Program-made: the position numbers and the translations under genes | Notes under the pieces: model-generated | What the model was told of the DNA's origin: nothing | Database searches by the model: none | What the model saw: the letters and a program-made list of their open reading frames with translations, nothing else | NCBI RefSeq assembly: GCF_029194005.1 | Contig: NZ_JARFVA010000002.1 | Coordinates: 434,001-498,000 of the forward strand | From: Flagellimonas okinawensis | Lineage (GTDB): Bacteria; Bacteroidota; Bacteroidia; Flavobacteriales; Flavobacteriaceae | Reading direction: 5' to 3' | DNA length: 64,000 bases | Part shown: in pieces, positions 7,820 through 17,592 of the stretch | Layout of the letters: each line of letters opens with the position of its first letter | How positions within the stretch are numbered: position 1 is the stretch's first letter

Positions 7820-8710
7820 CTATCGTTTTTTTACTTTTTTACTGGCTAGATATACCCCAACCAAAACAAATGTCATTGCAGCCACTTTGACCAAGGTCAA
7901 TTCATCTTTTCCCGTAAACAAAGCAAAAAGGATACCTACCAAAGGTTGCATATAAACAAAAGCCCCAACAGAAGAGGCCTTAAGCTGTGTGAGGGCGAAA
8001 ACATTGAACAGATATGTTAAAAATGTTGTTCCAATAACCACGAATGCTACGGAAGCATAGGCCCAAATGGGCATAGCCGACCACTCAATCTCCAAAACTT
8101 CGGGAAGGGTTATGGGCAAGTTGATAAGGAAGGCAATGGTGAACAACCACTTCATTAAAGTGAAGGGATGATACTTTTCAATCAGTTTTTTTACAACAAC
8201 CAAATAAGCACCATAAGAGGTCGCATTCACTATGAACAGAAAATTCCCGAGAGGAATGTTAGGGGCGTCTTGGCGTAGCTCTGCACCAAAAAGTATGAGT
8301 CCTACGGCCCCCACGAATCCTAGGAATACCCCCAAGCCCTTGTTTATGGTTATTCTCTCTTTTAGGAACAAGGCAGAGATCACTACCACGATTATTGGGG
8401 TAATGGTAACAAGAACGGCACTGTTTATGGGTGTAGAGAGTTGTAAACCTTTAAAAAAGGACAACATATTAATGGACATGCCCAAAATGGCACAGATCAA
8501 TATACGACCCCAGTCCCGTTTTTCTAAGCGTTCTTTTGGGCCTAAAAAGGAAATGGACCAAAAAAGAATGGCGGCTCCGGCGACCCTTAAAAAGATAAAT
8601 CCAAACGGTTTTACATGCCCGGGCATAACCCCTTTTGCCACGGTATGATTAATGCCATAGATGACCGTAGCGCCAATGGCGGCGAGGATTGCTAAGGTTC
8701 TTTTGCTCAT
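7820..8710 (-). CDS. EamA/DMT-family transporter
   Basis: 296 residues with about ten transmembrane helices in two similar halves, the standard drug/metabolite transporter (EamA) layout. Typical features: an N-terminal LAAIGATVIYGINHTVAK, the end of the first repeat (LGVFLGFVGAVGLILFG) and a matching end of the second (AAMTFVLVGVYLASKK). The exported substrate is unknown. Its start codon shares one base with the stop of the upstream ArsC-like gene (TAATG on the minus strand), indicating an operon with translational coupling. Confidence 0.9.
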   Translation of the reverse strand: MSKRTLAILAAIGATVIYGINHTVAKGVMPGHVKPFGFIFLRVAGAAILFWSISFLGPKERLEKRDWGRILICAILGMSINMLSFFKGLQLSTPINSAVLVTITPIIVVVISALFLKERITINKGLGVFLGFVGAVGLILFGAELRQDAPNIPLGNFLFIVNATSYGAYLVVVKKLIEKYHPFTLMKWLFTIAFLINLPITLPEVLEIEWSAMPIWAYASVAFVVIGTTFLTYLFNVFALTQLKASSVGAFVYMQPLVGILFALFTGKDELTLVKVAAMTFVLVGVYLASKKVKKR

Positions 8711-9060
8711 TAATGAAGGGCCTGCTTGGCAGCTTCGACCGTTTTTTTGGAATTGCCAACAAAAATCTGATCATCCATCAAGATTACTGGCCTTTTTAAA
8801 AAAGTATAATGCTCCAGGATCAGGTTTTTATAATCAGTTTCGGAAAGCTCTTTTTCATGAAGGCCCCTTTGTCGAAACAACATTGCCCTTCTACTAAAAA
8901 GTGATTCGTAACTTCCACTTAGATCCGCCATTTTGTCCAATTGCTCCGGTGTTATAGGTTCTGACTTTATTTCTTGAAGCTCCACACCGTCCAGTGGTTC
9001 CAATTCTTTAAGTATGCGTTTACAGGTTGAGCAACTGCCCAAATAGTATATTTTTTTCAT
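8710..9060 (-). CDS. ArsC/Spx-family (arsenate reductase-like) protein
   Basis: 116 residues with a thioredoxin-like fold. The N-terminal GSCSTCKRILKELE contains Cys10 and Cys13; ARSC-family landmarks follow (LSGSYESLFSRRAMLFR and the C-terminal KRPVILMDDQIFVGN, where R-P-V/I is the arsenate reductase signature). Real arsenate reductases use the first Cys and three Arg. Whether this one reduces arsenate or is a YffB-like relative is unclear, because no ars regulator or efflux pump is adjacent. It is co-transcribed with the EamA transporter gene. Confidence 0.85.
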   Translation of the reverse strand: MKKIYYLGSCSTCKRILKELEPLDGVELQEIKSEPITPEQLDKMADLSGSYESLFSRRAMLFRQRGLHEKELSETDYKNLILEHYTFLKRPVILMDDQIFVGNSKKTVEAAKQALH

Positions 9061-9236
9061 GAGTATAGTGTTGGATGGGCAAAGGAAACCAAAAATCCAT
9101 CAAAATGCCTAATGCACAAGTAAATTCAACAGCTTTTTGATCAGGTGTGTGTTTTGTTGATGGAATAAAGAGGTCTCCAACAAAGTTATTTCAGATTTTA
9201 GGGCTAGTTTTACATCGCTACACAAATCGCCATTTT

Positions 9237-9701
9237 ATGGAAAAGACTTTCGACATACTTCTCAAGAACAGGAAAATACTTCACGATTTTTTGCAGAACA
9301 CACCAAAAGAAGACCTGTTCCGGATTCCTGAGGGCTTCAACAATAATATTTGGTGGAACATTGCACATGTTGTGGTAACCCCTCAATTATTGATGTATAA
9401 ATTGAGCGGTCTCGATTTTACCATAGAGGAAGAGTTGGTTGACAAGTACAAAAAGGGAACCTTTCCAGAAGGCGAACCTAGCGAAAAGGAGATGGAGAAG
9501 ATATCGGCGTACCTTTTTAGTACGGTCAAGCATATTCAGCTCGATTATGAACATGGTAGGTTCAAGAATTTTCAGGAATACATGACCACTCCAAAAATAG
9601 GGTTGAACAGTCCCGAAGATGCCCTATCCTTCAATGTTTTTCATGAAGGACTTCACCTAGGGGCCATTCTAGCTTTGAAAAAGGCGTTGGCGAGAGCATA
9701 A
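9237..9701 (+). CDS. DinB-superfamily protein (cytosolic)
   Basis: 154 residues from the ATG at 9237; a GTG 90 bases further upstream is in frame but adds residues that do not look like the family. The fold is DinB-like: MEKTFDILLKNRKILHDFL first helix, NIAHVVVTPQ with His44, and the C-terminal HEGLHLGAILALKK with His136 and His140, giving the three-His metal site. DinB proteins act as metal-dependent thiol-S-transferases or related enzymes; the substrate is unknown. Confidence 0.82.
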   Translation: MEKTFDILLKNRKILHDFLQNTPKEDLFRIPEGFNNNIWWNIAHVVVTPQLLMYKLSGLDFTIEEELVDKYKKGTFPEGEPSEKEMEKISAYLFSTVKHIQLDYEHGRFKNFQEYMTTPKIGLNSPEDALSFNVFHEGLHLGAILALKKALARA

Positions 9702-9776
9702 TTTTTTTGGTCAGGGCTAAAATCCCCTTTTTTCATCAAAATATTGACTAGGAAGTATAACTCCATGAAAATCAGT

Positions 9777-9784
9777 TATATTTG
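9777..9784 (+). promoter_or_regulatory. Bacteroidota-type -7 box (TATATTTG) before the beta-barrel gene
   Basis: Exact match to TAnnTTTG, ending 35 bases before the ATG at 9820. No clear -33 TTTG at the expected distance. Confidence 0.5.
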
Positions 9785-9819
9785 ATTGCCAGAAGTTAAG
9801 AACCCAAATCTTAGTCAAA

Positions 9820-10371
9820 ATGAAACACTACCATTTATGCTTTGGGGTACTGCTGGTACTCCTCATTTTCCCTAACCAAAAAGTATCTGCACAACGAGGC
9901 AACCTTTCCTTGGGTTTGGTGCCGACATACAAAACTGACGGTTACGGTTTACAGTTGAACGCAAACCATTATCATAGTACCACGGACTTTATACAAGTAT
10001 CCTTGGCTGCTACCTCTTCAAAAGAAAAACCTGATGCTGGTGTAGAATTTCCATATGAGGATTATTTGCTTGGAATTGGATATTTTACAACAATTCTGAC
10101 CTCTCCTTCACGTGGTGTTTTCTTTTATTTTGGAGGGGGACCATCAGTTGGGTATAAGTATATAAATGATGGAGACACCTACTTTCCCTTTGATGCCCTA
10201 GAGGCTGAAAGCAGTTTTATTTATGGAGGGTATGCATCTTTTGAGATGGATTTTTTTATTTCAGATCGCTTTTCTCTGATTATTCCCATCAATGGGTATT
10301 ATCATTTTAATAGTGATTTAAATGATTCCACATTATTACTTGGGGCAGGGCTCAGGTATTACTTAAAATAG
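9820..10371 (+). CDS. Small outer-membrane beta-barrel protein
   Basis: 183 residues with a signal peptide cut after VSAQ (residue ~25). The mature part has alternating amphipathic strands (LSLGLVPTY, LQLNANHYH, FIQVSLAAT, FFYFGGGPSVGYKY, YGGYASFEMDFFI, FSLIIPINGYYHF) and ends LLLGAGLRYYLK, with aromatic residues near the C-terminus as in OmpA/OmpW-like eight-strand barrels. The function is unknown; it may be a porin-like or structural outer-membrane protein. Its 3' end lies 9 bases from the convergent DUF3298-type lipoprotein gene. Confidence 0.75.
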   Translation: MKHYHLCFGVLLVLLIFPNQKVSAQRGNLSLGLVPTYKTDGYGLQLNANHYHSTTDFIQVSLAATSSKEKPDAGVEFPYEDYLLGIGYFTTILTSPSRGVFFYFGGGPSVGYKYINDGDTYFPFDALEAESSFIYGGYASFEMDFFISDRFSLIIPINGYYHFNSDLNDSTLLLGAGLRYYLK

Positions 10372-10380
10372 AATTGACAC

Positions 10381-11121
10381 TTACATCTTTACCTTTCTTT
10401 TCAAGTATAGGTTGATTTCATTATAAGGTAATATCAGCTCTATGGGACCGTCAGCATAAGAGGCCACTTCATATTGATTATAGATCAACTTTAGCCCATC
10501 GCTGGTGTAACCTATATTGTTGGGTAGGTGAAAAGAATCCCCATTGAACATAAAACCGGTTGCATTGATGTTCGCGTCTTGTGGAATTTTTTCTTGAATT
10601 CGGAATTTGGTTTCTGCAAAATCCTCAAACCCGTCTACATCATCAAAAAGTTGCCAATTTTCCAGTTCAACGCCCTGTCTTTTATCAAAATTCAGGTAAG
10701 AAGTGGAAGCATATCCGTGGGCACCACCTGTAAATGAATATGAGTTAAGCTTTATTGTGATTATATTTTCATCTTCATAGATCACGTCACCATCAATCTC
10801 TGCCTCCCATTGGACTTCGTCGGCGAATTTGGTCTTTACTTCTTTGAAACTATCAGTAAAGGACTGAAGAGCTTCATCCGCAGTATCGATGTTGGTGTCG
10901 TCCGAAAAAGATAGAATACTGATGATTTCTTCTCGCAGTGCACTATTAATAGCTTCGGAAATCGGGGTATTGTCCAACGCAGTTATTATGTTGATGTCTA
11001 TCCTAGGGCAGTCTTCACAAACTTCACCTTGTAACTGAACGGGTTCAAAAGTAAGCTTGCTCTCACTTTCGCAGCTGGCCAATACACTTAATGCCAAAAG
11101 AGCGGCAAAGAATTTATTCAT
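10381..11121 (-). CDS. Lipoprotein with DUF4163-DUF3298 domains
   Basis: 246 residues. Lipobox ends at Cys17 (SVLASC). Residues ~45-130 match the DUF4163 (PdaC/RsiV N-terminal) type and ~135-245 the DUF3298 type: NSYSFTGGAHGYASTSYLNFD is the hallmark, followed by LPNNIGYTSDGLKLIYNQYEVASYADGPIEL-like ending, here reading YNQYEVASYADG. Related extracellular domains occur in Bacillus RsiV, which binds lysozyme; a peptidoglycan- or lysozyme-related role is an inference. Transcribed divergently from the Cys/Met-metabolism PLP enzyme gene. Confidence 0.85.
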   Translation of the reverse strand: MNKFFAALLALSVLASCESESKLTFEPVQLQGEVCEDCPRIDINIITALDNTPISEAINSALREEIISILSFSDDTNIDTADEALQSFTDSFKEVKTKFADEVQWEAEIDGDVIYEDENIITIKLNSYSFTGGAHGYASTSYLNFDKRQGVELENWQLFDDVDGFEDFAETKFRIQEKIPQDANINATGFMFNGDSFHLPNNIGYTSDGLKLIYNQYEVASYADGPIELILPYNEINLYLKRKVKM

Positions 11122-11141
11122 GGATCGAGGTTTTGGGTCTT

Positions 11142-11149
11142 CAAAAATA
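11142..11149 (-). promoter_or_regulatory. -7 box (TATTTTTG) of the DUF3298-type lipoprotein gene
   Basis: Exact TAnnTTTG on the minus strand, 20 bases upstream of the ATG at 11121. It faces the divergent -7 box at 11170, so the short 11122-11195 region serves both genes. Confidence 0.5.
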
Positions 11150-11169
11150 ATACTTCGGAAAGATAACGA

Positions 11170-11177
11170 TACATTTG
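11170..11177 (+). promoter_or_regulatory. -7 box (TACATTTG) of the PLP-enzyme gene
   Basis: Exact TAnnTTTG 18 bases before the ATG at 11196. The in-frame TTG at 11175 overlaps this box, which argues against that TTG as the start codon. Confidence 0.55.
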
Positions 11178-11195
11178 CACGAACATAGTTTTGAC

Positions 11196-12350
11196 ATGGG
11201 CAAAAAAGAGTTAAAATTCAACAGTAAAACTATTCACGGAGGACAGAAACCAGATGCTGCCTATGGCGCAGTAATGCCCCCCATATACCAAACATCCACC
11301 TATGCACAGTCATCACCGGGTGGGCACAAAGGGTTCGAATATTCCAGAGGTGCCAACCCTACAAGAACTGCCTTGGAGAATGCTTTGGCCAGTTTGGAAA
11401 ATGGTGGTTATGGGTTGGCTTTTGGTAGCGGAATGGCCGCTATAGATGCCGTGATGAAACTTCTGGTACCTGGAGATGAGGTAATCTGTACCAGTGATCT
11501 TTACGGTGGCAGCTACCGCTTATTCAAGGGGGTGTATGAGAAGTATGGAATCAAGTTTCGGTTTTCACCAATGGAAGACATGAAGGAGCTTGAATCCCAT
11601 GTCAACAGCAAAACAAAATTGGTGTGGGTGGAAACACCGACCAACCCTATGATGAACATTGTTGATATTAAGGCAGTATCAAAGATCACAAAGACCCATA
11701 ATGTTTTATTGGCAGTGGACAATACATTTGCGACCCCTTACTTGCAACGGCCCTTGGATTTAGGAGCTGATATTGTGATGCATTCGGCAACAAAGTACTT
11801 GGCCGGACATAGCGATGTTATTGTTGGGGCTTTGGTCGTAAAGGATCACAGTTTGGCCGAGCAACTATATTTTATTCAAAAATCCAGTGGTGGCATTTGT
11901 GGGCCCATGGACAGCTACTTGACTTTGCGGGGTATTAAAACACTACATGTTAGAATGCAACGGCATTGCGAAAATGGGCAGATCATTGCAAAATATTTGG
12001 AGAATCATCCCAAAATTGATAAAGTATATTGGCCAGGCTTTGAAAATCATCCCTATCACAAAGTGGCCAAGGCCCAAATGAAGAGTTTTGGAGGTATGAT
12101 TTCTTTCGTGCCCAAAGGTGGAAGTTATGATAATGCGATACAATTTGTAGAGCGTTTAAAAATATTTACCCTTGCAGAATCGTTAGGAGGTGTCGAAAGT
12201 CTGGTAGGTCATCCGGCAAGTATGTCACACGGAAGTATTCCAAAAGATGAGCGTGAGAAAAATAGGATTGTGGATGCACTGATCAGGCTAAGCGTGGGCA
12301 TAGAGGACGTAGAAGATTTGATGGACGACCTGGAACAAGCACTTAACTAA
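11196..12350 (+). CDS. Cystathionine gamma-synthase/lyase family PLP enzyme
   Basis: 384 residues. A Cys/Met metabolism PLP-dependent enzyme: TKTIHGGQKP-like N-terminus (here SKTIHGGQKPDAAYGAV), PPIYQTSTY, EYSRGANPTR, the cofactor-binding GSGMAA and DLYGGSYR, and the Schiff-base lysine K200 in SATKYLAGHSD. The C-terminus SLGGVESLVGHPASMSH is typical. The family includes MetB, MetC, CTH and MGL; synthase versus lyase activity cannot be decided from the sequence alone. Step: transsulfuration between homoserine esters, cystathionine and cysteine. Start chosen at ATG 11196 because a promoter box overlaps the upstream TTG. Confidence 0.9.
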   Translation: MGKKELKFNSKTIHGGQKPDAAYGAVMPPIYQTSTYAQSSPGGHKGFEYSRGANPTRTALENALASLENGGYGLAFGSGMAAIDAVMKLLVPGDEVICTSDLYGGSYRLFKGVYEKYGIKFRFSPMEDMKELESHVNSKTKLVWVETPTNPMMNIVDIKAVSKITKTHNVLLAVDNTFATPYLQRPLDLGADIVMHSATKYLAGHSDVIVGALVVKDHSLAEQLYFIQKSSGGICGPMDSYLTLRGIKTLHVRMQRHCENGQIIAKYLENHPKIDKVYWPGFENHPYHKVAKAQMKSFGGMISFVPKGGSYDNAIQFVERLKIFTLAESLGGVESLVGHPASMSHGSIPKDEREKNRIVDALIRLSVGIEDVEDLMDDLEQALN

Positions 12351-12401
12351 AATATTTTGAAAAATTTATAAAAAATAAATATTCAAATTATTGAAATAAT
12401 A

Positions 12402-12409
12402 TAATTTTG
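12402..12409 (+). promoter_or_regulatory. -7 box (TAATTTTG) of gdhA
   Basis: Exact TAnnTTTG in a very A+T-rich stretch, leaving a leader of about 65 bases. The leader contains a 7-bp hairpin (12443-12449 with 12456-12462, 6-base loop), ending 18 bases before the ATG. Confidence 0.5.
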
Positions 12410-12438
12410 CCGTCAAATTGGTGATTCAATAAAAATAA

Positions 12439-13824
<1,386 letters not shown>

Positions 13825-13829
13825 ATACA

Positions 13830-13850
13830 AACCATCTAGAATGGTTTTTG
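13830..13850 (+). terminator. Short hairpin with T-run directly after gdhA
   Basis: A 6-bp stem (13830-13835 with 13841-13846) with 5-base loop, followed by TTTGG. Weak by itself; a much stronger terminator follows at 13855. Confidence 0.35.
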
Positions 13851-13854
13851 GTTG

Positions 13855-13906
13855 GCAGTTACCAGAAGTAGTGGTTACATTTACACTTCTGGTAACTGCT
13901 TTTTTA
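13855..13906 (+). terminator. Strong Rho-independent terminator between gdhA and recO
   Basis: A perfect 15-bp inverted repeat (13855-13869 and 13885-13899) with a 15-base loop, followed by CTTTTTTA. It ends 9 bases before the recO ATG, so recO either has a promoter hidden in or near this hairpin or depends on readthrough. Confidence 0.8.
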
Positions 13907-13914
13907 TTCGACCC

Positions 13915-14634
13915 ATGCAAATAACAACCAAGGCCATTGTGCTATCTTCTATAAAGTACGGGGATACAAGTCTTATTGTAAGGGCCTTTACCCAATCGGA
14001 TGGGGTTAAGTCATATTTGTTAAAGGGTGTCCTAGCCGCTAAGAAAGCGAAAATAAGACCAGCGTATTTTCTTCCGTTAATGCAGCTAGAGATTGTGGCC
14101 AACCACAAGAATAAAGGAACTTTGGAGAATATTCGCGATGTTAAGGTGTCCATTCCTTACCAAACATTGCACACCGATGTTATAAAGAACAGCGTAGTAC
14201 TATTTCTTGCGGAAATGCTGGGCAATAGCATTCAAGAACAAGAGCAGGATGAAAGTTTGTTCAATTATTTGGAGTATGCCCTGCATTGGATGGATGTCCA
14301 TCAACTTTCTCCCAATTTTCACATTCTATTTCTGCTCAATTTGACAAAGTATTTGGGCTTTTACCCAGACACCTCATACCAAAACTCGCCATTTTTCGAC
14401 CTCATGGAAGGAAGCTTCTGTAAATCACCCTCCCTCAACCCCTTGATCCAAGAGGAAAATCTGGAGAATTTTAAAAAATTTTTAGGCACGAATTTTGAGG
14501 CATTAGAGACAATCCAACTAACTAAGTCTAACAGGCGAGAACTCTTAAAAACTATGATCCATTATTATCGGTTGCATGTACATGGATTCCGAGAACCAAA
14601 GTCGCTCGCAGTATTAAATGCAGTATTTACTTAA
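13915..14634 (+). CDS. recO: DNA repair protein RecO
   Basis: 239 residues from ATG 13915 (an in-frame TTG at 13852 would translate through the terminator hairpin, so it was not used). N-terminal OB-fold: ITTKAIVLSSIKYGDTSLIVRAFT, then SYLLKGV and the basic KKAKIRPAYFLPLMQLEIV. The C-terminal helical domain follows (LFNYLEYALHWMD). RecO loads RecA onto SSB-coated DNA with RecR in the RecFOR pathway. The zinc-finger cysteines of some RecO proteins are absent. Its stop is one base before the ATG of the TonB receptor gene. Confidence 0.9.
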   Translation: MQITTKAIVLSSIKYGDTSLIVRAFTQSDGVKSYLLKGVLAAKKAKIRPAYFLPLMQLEIVANHKNKGTLENIRDVKVSIPYQTLHTDVIKNSVVLFLAEMLGNSIQEQEQDESLFNYLEYALHWMDVHQLSPNFHILFLLNLTKYLGFYPDTSYQNSPFFDLMEGSFCKSPSLNPLIQEENLENFKKFLGTNFEALETIQLTKSNRRELLKTMIHYYRLHVHGFREPKSLAVLNAVFT

Positions 14635-14635
14635 A

Positions 14636-17056
14636 ATGCAAAGCCTAAAACCAACTTTAACCCTAATTCTTTTTTTTGTATCGCTTACTTTCTATGCCCA
14701 AGAGGTAACTGTTTTGGATGCAGATACGGGAATCCCCGTGGACAACATCGCTATTTTTAATAAAGATCAATCAAAGTCGACTCTGACCGATGCTGCAGGA
14801 AGAACCGAACTCGATATTTTTTCGGAGAATGAAAAAATTACGTTCAAACATATAAGTTATGAACCCTATACGACCACCAAGGCCCAGATTGAACGACGGG
14901 GAAACCGGGTGTACCTCCATTTAAAAACAGAAGAATTGCAAGAAGTGGTAATGTCCGTTTCCAAATGGGAGCAACAGAAAAAACATATACCACAAAAAAT
15001 AGAAACTTTTGATGCACGGAACATCGCCTTTTCCAACCCCCAGACTTCGGCAGACCTTTTGCAGAACAGTGGAAAAGTATTTGTTCAAAAAAGTCAACTG
15101 GGCGGGGGCAGTCCTATGATCAGGGGTTTTGCAACCAATCGTATTTTGTTGTCCGTTGATGGTGTCCGCATGAACAATGCTATTTTTAGGGGAGGAAATC
15201 TTCAGAATGTAATTTCAATCGACCCCTTCACAATCAAAAAAACGGAAGTAACCTTTGGTCCAGGGTCTGTAATTTATGGTAGCGATGCCATTGGGGGCGT
15301 TATGAACTTTTACACACAAAAACCACATTTTTCATATGCGGACAGTTTGGCCTTCTCGGGAAATGTGAATTATAGATATGCTTCTGCCAATAATGAGAAC
15401 ACGGCACATCTGGATTTTAATTTTGGAAAACAAAAATGGGCTTCCTATACCAGTTTTACCTATAATAGTTTCGATGATCTTAAAATGGGTGAGCACGGTC
15501 CAGATTCGTATCTGCGGCCCAACTATGTGATCCAACGGGACGGTTCCGATGTAATCGTAGCCAACGATGATCCTAAAAAACAAATCAGCTCCGGTTATAA
15601 TCAGGTCAATTTCCTCCAAAAGTTCACCTATAAACCTAATAATGTCTGGAACTATGATTTGGGCCTTTACTATTCGGAGACCTCCAATTATCCAAGATAT
15701 GATAGACTGATAAGACCGAGCAGGGATGGTGAGGGACTGCGTTCGGCGGAATGGTATTATGGACCACAAAAATGGTTCATGGGCAATTTCCAAGTCACCA
15801 AAAAAGGAAAGAATAAATTCTACGATGGGGTAAAATTGACAACTGCATATCAATTTTTTGAAGAAAGTAGGCATGACCGGGGTTTCCAGGATGTTGAACT
15901 CTTTTCAACCCGTGAAAAAGTGGATGCATTGTCCGTAAACCTGGATTTTGAGAACAAAAAAATAGGGGCGCTAAACCTGTATTATGGAACCGAGTATGTG
16001 TTCAATAAAGTGAATTCCGAAGGGAGTATGCGAAACATTGAAACGGATCAAGAAGAGCAAACGGCATCCAGGTATCCAGATGGGGCCACATGGCAAACCC
16101 TTGCCGGATATATAAATGGAGAGTATCAAGTTAAACCAAACCTTACCCTGTTGTCCGGTATTAGATATAGTCAGGTGTGGGTAGATGCTACATTCGATAC
16201 CACATTTTATCCCTTTCCTTTTGATGAAGCCGATATAATGACCGGGGCCCTTACGGGTAGTTTGGGACTTAGCTGGTTTCCTAGATCGGACCTTCAGGTT
16301 ACCTTGAACGGGTCCACAGGTTTCCGAGCTCCCAATATTGATGATATCGGGAAAATTTTCGATTCTGAACCTGGTTCCGTAGTAGTGCCCAACCCTGATT
16401 TGGAGCCCGAATATGCCTATAACGGTGAGTTGGGAATCAGGAAAAATTTTAATGATGTGCTGGTCTTAAAAGGAGCTACCTATTATACCTATTTGGTAGA
16501 TGCCCTAGTTCGAAGGGATTTTTCCTTTGGAGGACAAACGGAGATTGAATACAATGGGGAGCCAAGCAATGTTCAGGCAATACAGAATGCCGCAAAGGCC
16601 TATGTGTACGGTTTTGAATTTGGATTGGAGGCCTATTTTAGCGACCACCTTTCTTTTACTTCAAACCTTACGTTAACAGAAGGAGTTGAAGAGGACGATG
16701 ATGGCACCGATAGTCCTTCCAGGCACGCAGCGCCAACATTTGGCGATATGCACTTGGTTTGGGAGAATCAAAAGTTGAAAGCTGATATGTTCCTTAATTA
16801 CAATGGGGAAGTAAGTAACGATGACTTGGCATTATCTGAGCAGAGCAAAACTTTTATGTATGCCAGTGATTCCAATGGAAATCCGTATTCCCCATCTTGG
16901 TATACCTTAAATTTTAGATCGCAATATCAGATTACAAATGCCCTAAAGGCAACAGTAAGTCTGGAAAATATGACCAATCAGCGTTACCGCATGTACTCAT
17001 CGGGAATCGCGGCCCCTGGCACCAATTTGGTTTTGGGATTGGGGTATGTATTTTAA
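14636..17056 (+). CDS. TonB-dependent outer-membrane receptor with carboxypeptidase-like N-domain
   Basis: 806 residues from ATG 14636, right after the recO stop (TAAAATG); an ATG at 14618 overlaps recO and adds residues before the signal peptide. Signal peptide ends near YAQ. Residues ~20-95 are a CarboxypepD_reg-like beta domain; ~110-230 the plug (SGKVFVQKSQLGGGSPMIRG, GSDAIGGVMNFYT); the rest is the 22-strand barrel ending LGLGYVF. The plug start SKWEQQKKHIPQKIE and the SPMIRG motif resemble heme/hemoglobin or siderophore receptors; the ligand is not certain. A terminator follows. Confidence 0.9.
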   Translation: MQSLKPTLTLILFFVSLTFYAQEVTVLDADTGIPVDNIAIFNKDQSKSTLTDAAGRTELDIFSENEKITFKHISYEPYTTTKAQIERRGNRVYLHLKTEELQEVVMSVSKWEQQKKHIPQKIETFDARNIAFSNPQTSADLLQNSGKVFVQKSQLGGGSPMIRGFATNRILLSVDGVRMNNAIFRGGNLQNVISIDPFTIKKTEVTFGPGSVIYGSDAIGGVMNFYTQKPHFSYADSLAFSGNVNYRYASANNENTAHLDFNFGKQKWASYTSFTYNSFDDLKMGEHGPDSYLRPNYVIQRDGSDVIVANDDPKKQISSGYNQVNFLQKFTYKPNNVWNYDLGLYYSETSNYPRYDRLIRPSRDGEGLRSAEWYYGPQKWFMGNFQVTKKGKNKFYDGVKLTTAYQFFEESRHDRGFQDVELFSTREKVDALSVNLDFENKKIGALNLYYGTEYVFNKVNSEGSMRNIETDQEEQTASRYPDGATWQTLAGYINGEYQVKPNLTLLSGIRYSQVWVDATFDTTFYPFPFDEADIMTGALTGSLGLSWFPRSDLQVTLNGSTGFRAPNIDDIGKIFDSEPGSVVVPNPDLEPEYAYNGELGIRKNFNDVLVLKGATYYTYLVDALVRRDFSFGGQTEIEYNGEPSNVQAIQNAAKAYVYGFEFGLEAYFSDHLSFTSNLTLTEGVEEDDDGTDSPSRHAAPTFGDMHLVWENQKLKADMFLNYNGEVSNDDLALSEQSKTFMYASDSNGNPYSPSWYTLNFRSQYQITNALKATVSLENMTNQRYRMYSSGIAAPGTNLVLGLGYVF

Positions 17057-17059
17057 GAG

Positions 17060-17094
17060 CAAAGGCCCGGATTGTCCCGGGCCTTTGTTTGTAT
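17060..17094 (+). terminator. Rho-independent terminator after the TonB receptor gene
   Basis: An 11-bp G+C-rich stem (17060-17070 with 17077-17087) with 6-base loop, followed by TTTGT. It starts 3 bases after the stop codon. Confidence 0.8.
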
Positions 17095-17109
17095 CGACAG
17101 AAGAATTAC

Positions 17110-17412
17110 CTACATACTATCAATGGCCTTTTTGGCGCTTTCTTTCATTTCTTCACCGGCTTCTTTAAGGTCCTCACCTGCTTTTTTAATGCTATCCAAA
17201 GCCTTTTCACCCATTTCCTTGGCATCTTCACCGGCCTTTTCAAGGGCTTTGGCAGCATCATCTGCTGCATCTTTTAGGTCTTCGCCAGCTTCTTCAAGGG
17301 ATTTTGCAGCCTCCTCTGTAGCATCTTTTGCTTTGTCCTTTGTGTCTCTGCAAGAGGTCAATGCAGTAACCGAAAATAAAAGAGCGATTGCGGCAATCAG
17401 TACTTTTTTCAT
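17110..17412 (-). CDS. Small lipoprotein with repetitive amphipathic helix
   Basis: 100 residues. Lipoprotein signal with Cys21 (TALTSC), then about 78 residues made almost entirely of Ala, Glu, Asp and Lys. An AGEDLKDA/AGEDAKEM/AGEDLKEA motif recurs at roughly 18-19-residue spacing, alternating with AAKSLEE/AAKALEK/ALDSIKK segments. It should form a long amphipathic or coiled helix, much like LEA- or apolipoprotein-like proteins. A cell-envelope structural or stress role (a Lpp-like spacer, or desiccation/osmotic protection) is an inference. It converges on the receptor terminator upstream. Confidence 0.75.
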   Translation of the reverse strand: MKKVLIAAIALLFSVTALTSCRDTKDKAKDATEEAAKSLEEAGEDLKDAADDAAKALEKAGEDAKEMGEKALDSIKKAGEDLKEAGEEMKESAKKAIDSM

Positions 17413-17553
17413 ATCAATAATGGTTTAGTGTTATAGATGATTGAAGATAGGTAAATTAACGTAAATTGGGTATAAGTTGGTTATCATATTTAGGTTAAGG
17501 GAATTATGTAAATTCTAATGTCCCAATGAAGCCTATAATTCCATCGAAATTTA

Positions 17554-17561
17554 TAATTTTG
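17554..17561 (+). promoter_or_regulatory. -7 box (TAATTTTG) of ileS
   Basis: Exact TAnnTTTG, 31 bases before the ileS ATG. Confidence 0.5.
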
Positions 17562-17592
17562 CAAACTTGAATTCTAGTAGAAGAAGCAGTAT

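Noticed and set aside
8710..9060. Arsenic-resistance operon
   Set aside because: No arsR or arsB-like gene is adjacent, and the neighbour is an EamA transporter, so arsenate reduction cannot be claimed.
11175..11195. TTG at 11175 as start of the Cys/Met PLP enzyme
   Set aside because: It overlaps an exact -7 box, and the next ATG gives a normal N-terminus.
13852..13914. TTG at 13852 as start of recO
   Set aside because: The extra residues would be translated from the terminator hairpin of gdhA.
14618..14635. ATG at 14618 as start of the TonB receptor
   Set aside because: It overlaps recO and adds residues ahead of the signal peptide; the ATG at 14636 is a better fit.
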